In this document: piece by piece, positions 41,381-41,534 of the stretch
Layout: every line of letters starts with the position of its first letter
Position numbering within the stretch: position 1 is the stretch's first letter
Origin: Candidatus Coproplasma excrementigallinarum
GTDB lineage: Bacteria; Bacillota; Clostridia; Christensenellales; Borkfalkiaceae
NCBI GenBank assembly: GCA_018714625.1
Contig: DVNE01000045.1
Coordinates: forward strand, 1-41,534
Direction of reading: 5' to 3'
DNA length: 41,534 bases
Translations under genes and position numbers: made by a program
Notes under the pieces: generated by a model
What the model was told of the DNA's origin: nothing
What the model saw: only the letters and a program-made list of their open reading frames with translations
Databases searched by the model: none

Positions 41381-41534
41381 CGTGGTGGAGCATAGCGGTA
41401 GAAAGGAACGCCTCGTTCGCGCGAGGCAAGGCCGAAGCTCTGCCGAGGCTCCCGCAGGGAAACGGCAGAAACCGCAAGCGGTTTTTCGTGGTGGAGCATA
41501 GCGGTAGAAAGGAACGCCTCGTTCGCGCGAGGCA
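41376..41534. repeat. 106-base-period repeat with inverted tRNA 3' ends
   Basis: A segment of at least 53 bases (T-run, inverted copy of the tRNA 3' end, then a GCCTCG/CGAGGC hairpin) begins at 41376 and again at 41482; the second copy is cut by the window end. Between them lies a second hairpin ending in a T-run (AAACCGC-AA-GCGGTTTTT). The 21 bases at 41378-41398 and 41484-41504 are the exact reverse complement of 41336-41356. Confidence 0.8.

Noticed and set aside
41302-41499. Minus-strand frame across the tRNA ending SGFEPLTSTLPV
   Set aside because: This is the well-known spurious protein obtained by translating the antisense of a tRNA and its flanking repeat.

Overview
The window looks like chromosome of an anaerobic, probably gut-associated, Clostridia-type Firmicute. 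Supporting signs are strong AGGAGG-type ribosome sites, ATGA/GTGA operon junctions, TTG/GTG starts, sigma-A promoters with 17-base spacers, NrdR, a PolC relic, the rimP-nusA-ylxR-ylxQ-infB-rbfA order, and a TM1266-type regulator that in other genomes accompanies [FeFe]-hydrogenase. Frequent ATA isoleucine codons and mid-range GC fit Christensenellales-like lineages, but that placement is an inference. No phage, transposase, CRISPR or classical mobile element is visible.

Layout. 1-7.3 kb: a PH-like membrane protein (-), an aconitase-superfamily hydratase, a Cys/His-rich lipoprotein (-), a TM1266-family gene behind a structured leader, and an NMT1/SsuA-type ABC transporter whose substrate-binding protein appears circularly permuted. 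7.3-20.9 kb: a DUF1294 protein (-), then a purine operon purE-purC-purF paralogue-purF-purM-purN-purH-purD-purL that covers most steps from PRPP to IMP (purB and purK are not here). 20.9-23.8 kb: an unknown lipoprotein, an XRE regulator coupled to a small protein sharing its C-terminal motif, and nrdR. 24.0-26.5 kb: ispG overlapping a PolC-derived protein that keeps the OB and exonuclease regions but has no PHP or polymerase domain. 26.6-37.3 kb: a translation/RNA operon rimP-nusA-ylxR-ylxQ-infB, then rbfA-nrnA-truB-ribF-endonuclease IV-like gene; ribF carries a repetitive acidic tail of about 450 residues. 37.4-41.5 kb: an M24 peptidase, efp, dtd, a metallo-beta-lactamase-fold protein, a DUF5662 protein and tRNA-Ala(GGC), followed by a 106-base-period repeat that carries inverted copies of the tRNA 3' end and runs off the window.

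Most genes are housekeeping. The unusual items are the permuted binding protein, the PolC remnant, the RibF tail, the leader RNA before the TM1266-family gene, two intergenic tandem repeats with codon-multiple periods (36 and 39 bases), and the tRNA-derived repeat. All family assignments come from recognising motifs by eye; no database search was run.
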